Notes under the pieces: model-generated | Seen by the model: the letters and a program-made list of their open reading frames with translations, nothing else | What the model was told of the DNA's origin: nothing | Database searches by the model: none | Assembly: GCA_964350895.1 (NCBI GenBank) | Contig: CAYGMG010000189.1 | Location: forward strand, 1-6,650 | Reading direction: 5' to 3' | Length of the DNA stretch: 6,650 nucleotides | DNA from: Pseudomarimonas sp964350895 | Lineage (GTDB): Bacteria; Pseudomonadota; Gammaproteobacteria; Xanthomonadales; Xanthomonadaceae | Shown: piece after piece, positions 6,636-6,650 of the stretch | Layout: each line of letters begins with the position of its first letter | Position numbering within the stretch: position 1 is the first letter of the stretch | Made by a program: the position numbers and the translations under genes

Positions 6636-6650
6636 TGTGGGAGCGGATCG
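6636..6650 (+). repeat. REP-like extragenic palindrome, copy 3, cut by the window edge
   Basis: TGTGGGAGCGGATCG is identical to the first 15 bases of copy 1 and lies exactly 72 bases after the matching part of copy 2, in the same orientation. The palindrome's second arm lies outside the window. Confidence 0.7.

Noticed and set aside
1..6650. A CRISPR array, insertion sequence or toxin-antitoxin pair
   Set aside because: There are no regularly spaced repeats with unique spacers, no transposase and no recognisable toxin or antitoxin. The repeats present are isolated REP-like palindromes.

Overview
The window looks like chromosomal DNA from a GC-rich gammaproteobacterium, most likely of the Xanthomonadales/Lysobacterales. 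The grounds are strong G/C bias at third codon positions, a large two-component-regulator-propeller kinase of a type common in that group, and intergenic palindromes whose head reads TGTGGGAGCGG, as in REP elements of Pseudomonas and xanthomonads. This placement is an inference from style, not a database match. I see no tRNA, rRNA, CRISPR array, insertion sequence or phage gene.

Layout: positions 1-88 hold a REP-like palindrome and a second, weaker hairpin. Two overlapping minus-strand genes follow (transcribed 1268 to 89). The first encodes a 197-residue soluble protein with an N-terminal region resembling the integrase SAM-like (core-binding) fold but with no recombinase catalytic domain. 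The second encodes a 200-residue protein with two transmembrane segments. A divergent intergenic region of about 167 bases (1269-1435) separates them from a plus-strand pair. The first of that pair is a 1040-residue membrane sensor histidine kinase with 14 propeller blades, a Y_Y_Y domain, one membrane span and HisKA/HATPase domains. It overlaps by one base a 640-residue protein of the acetyl-CoA hydrolase/CoA-transferase family. The last 170 bases (6481-6650) hold hairpins and two direct copies of the REP-like palindrome, the second cut by the window edge.

How the parts may work together: the kinase and the CoA-transferase are almost certainly co-transcribed and translationally coupled (TGATG junction, with GGAGGA inside the kinase gene). 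This suggests that sensing of a periplasmic ligand and acyl-CoA/carboxylate metabolism are linked. No response regulator is present, so the kinase's partner must lie elsewhere. The divergent minus-strand pair overlaps by 17 bases, and its second gene takes its ribosome binding site from inside the first. It looks like a soluble-plus-membrane two-gene unit of unknown function. The strongest candidates for something undescribed are this pair and the kinase/CoA-transferase coupling. Neither can be shown to be a new system from this sequence alone.
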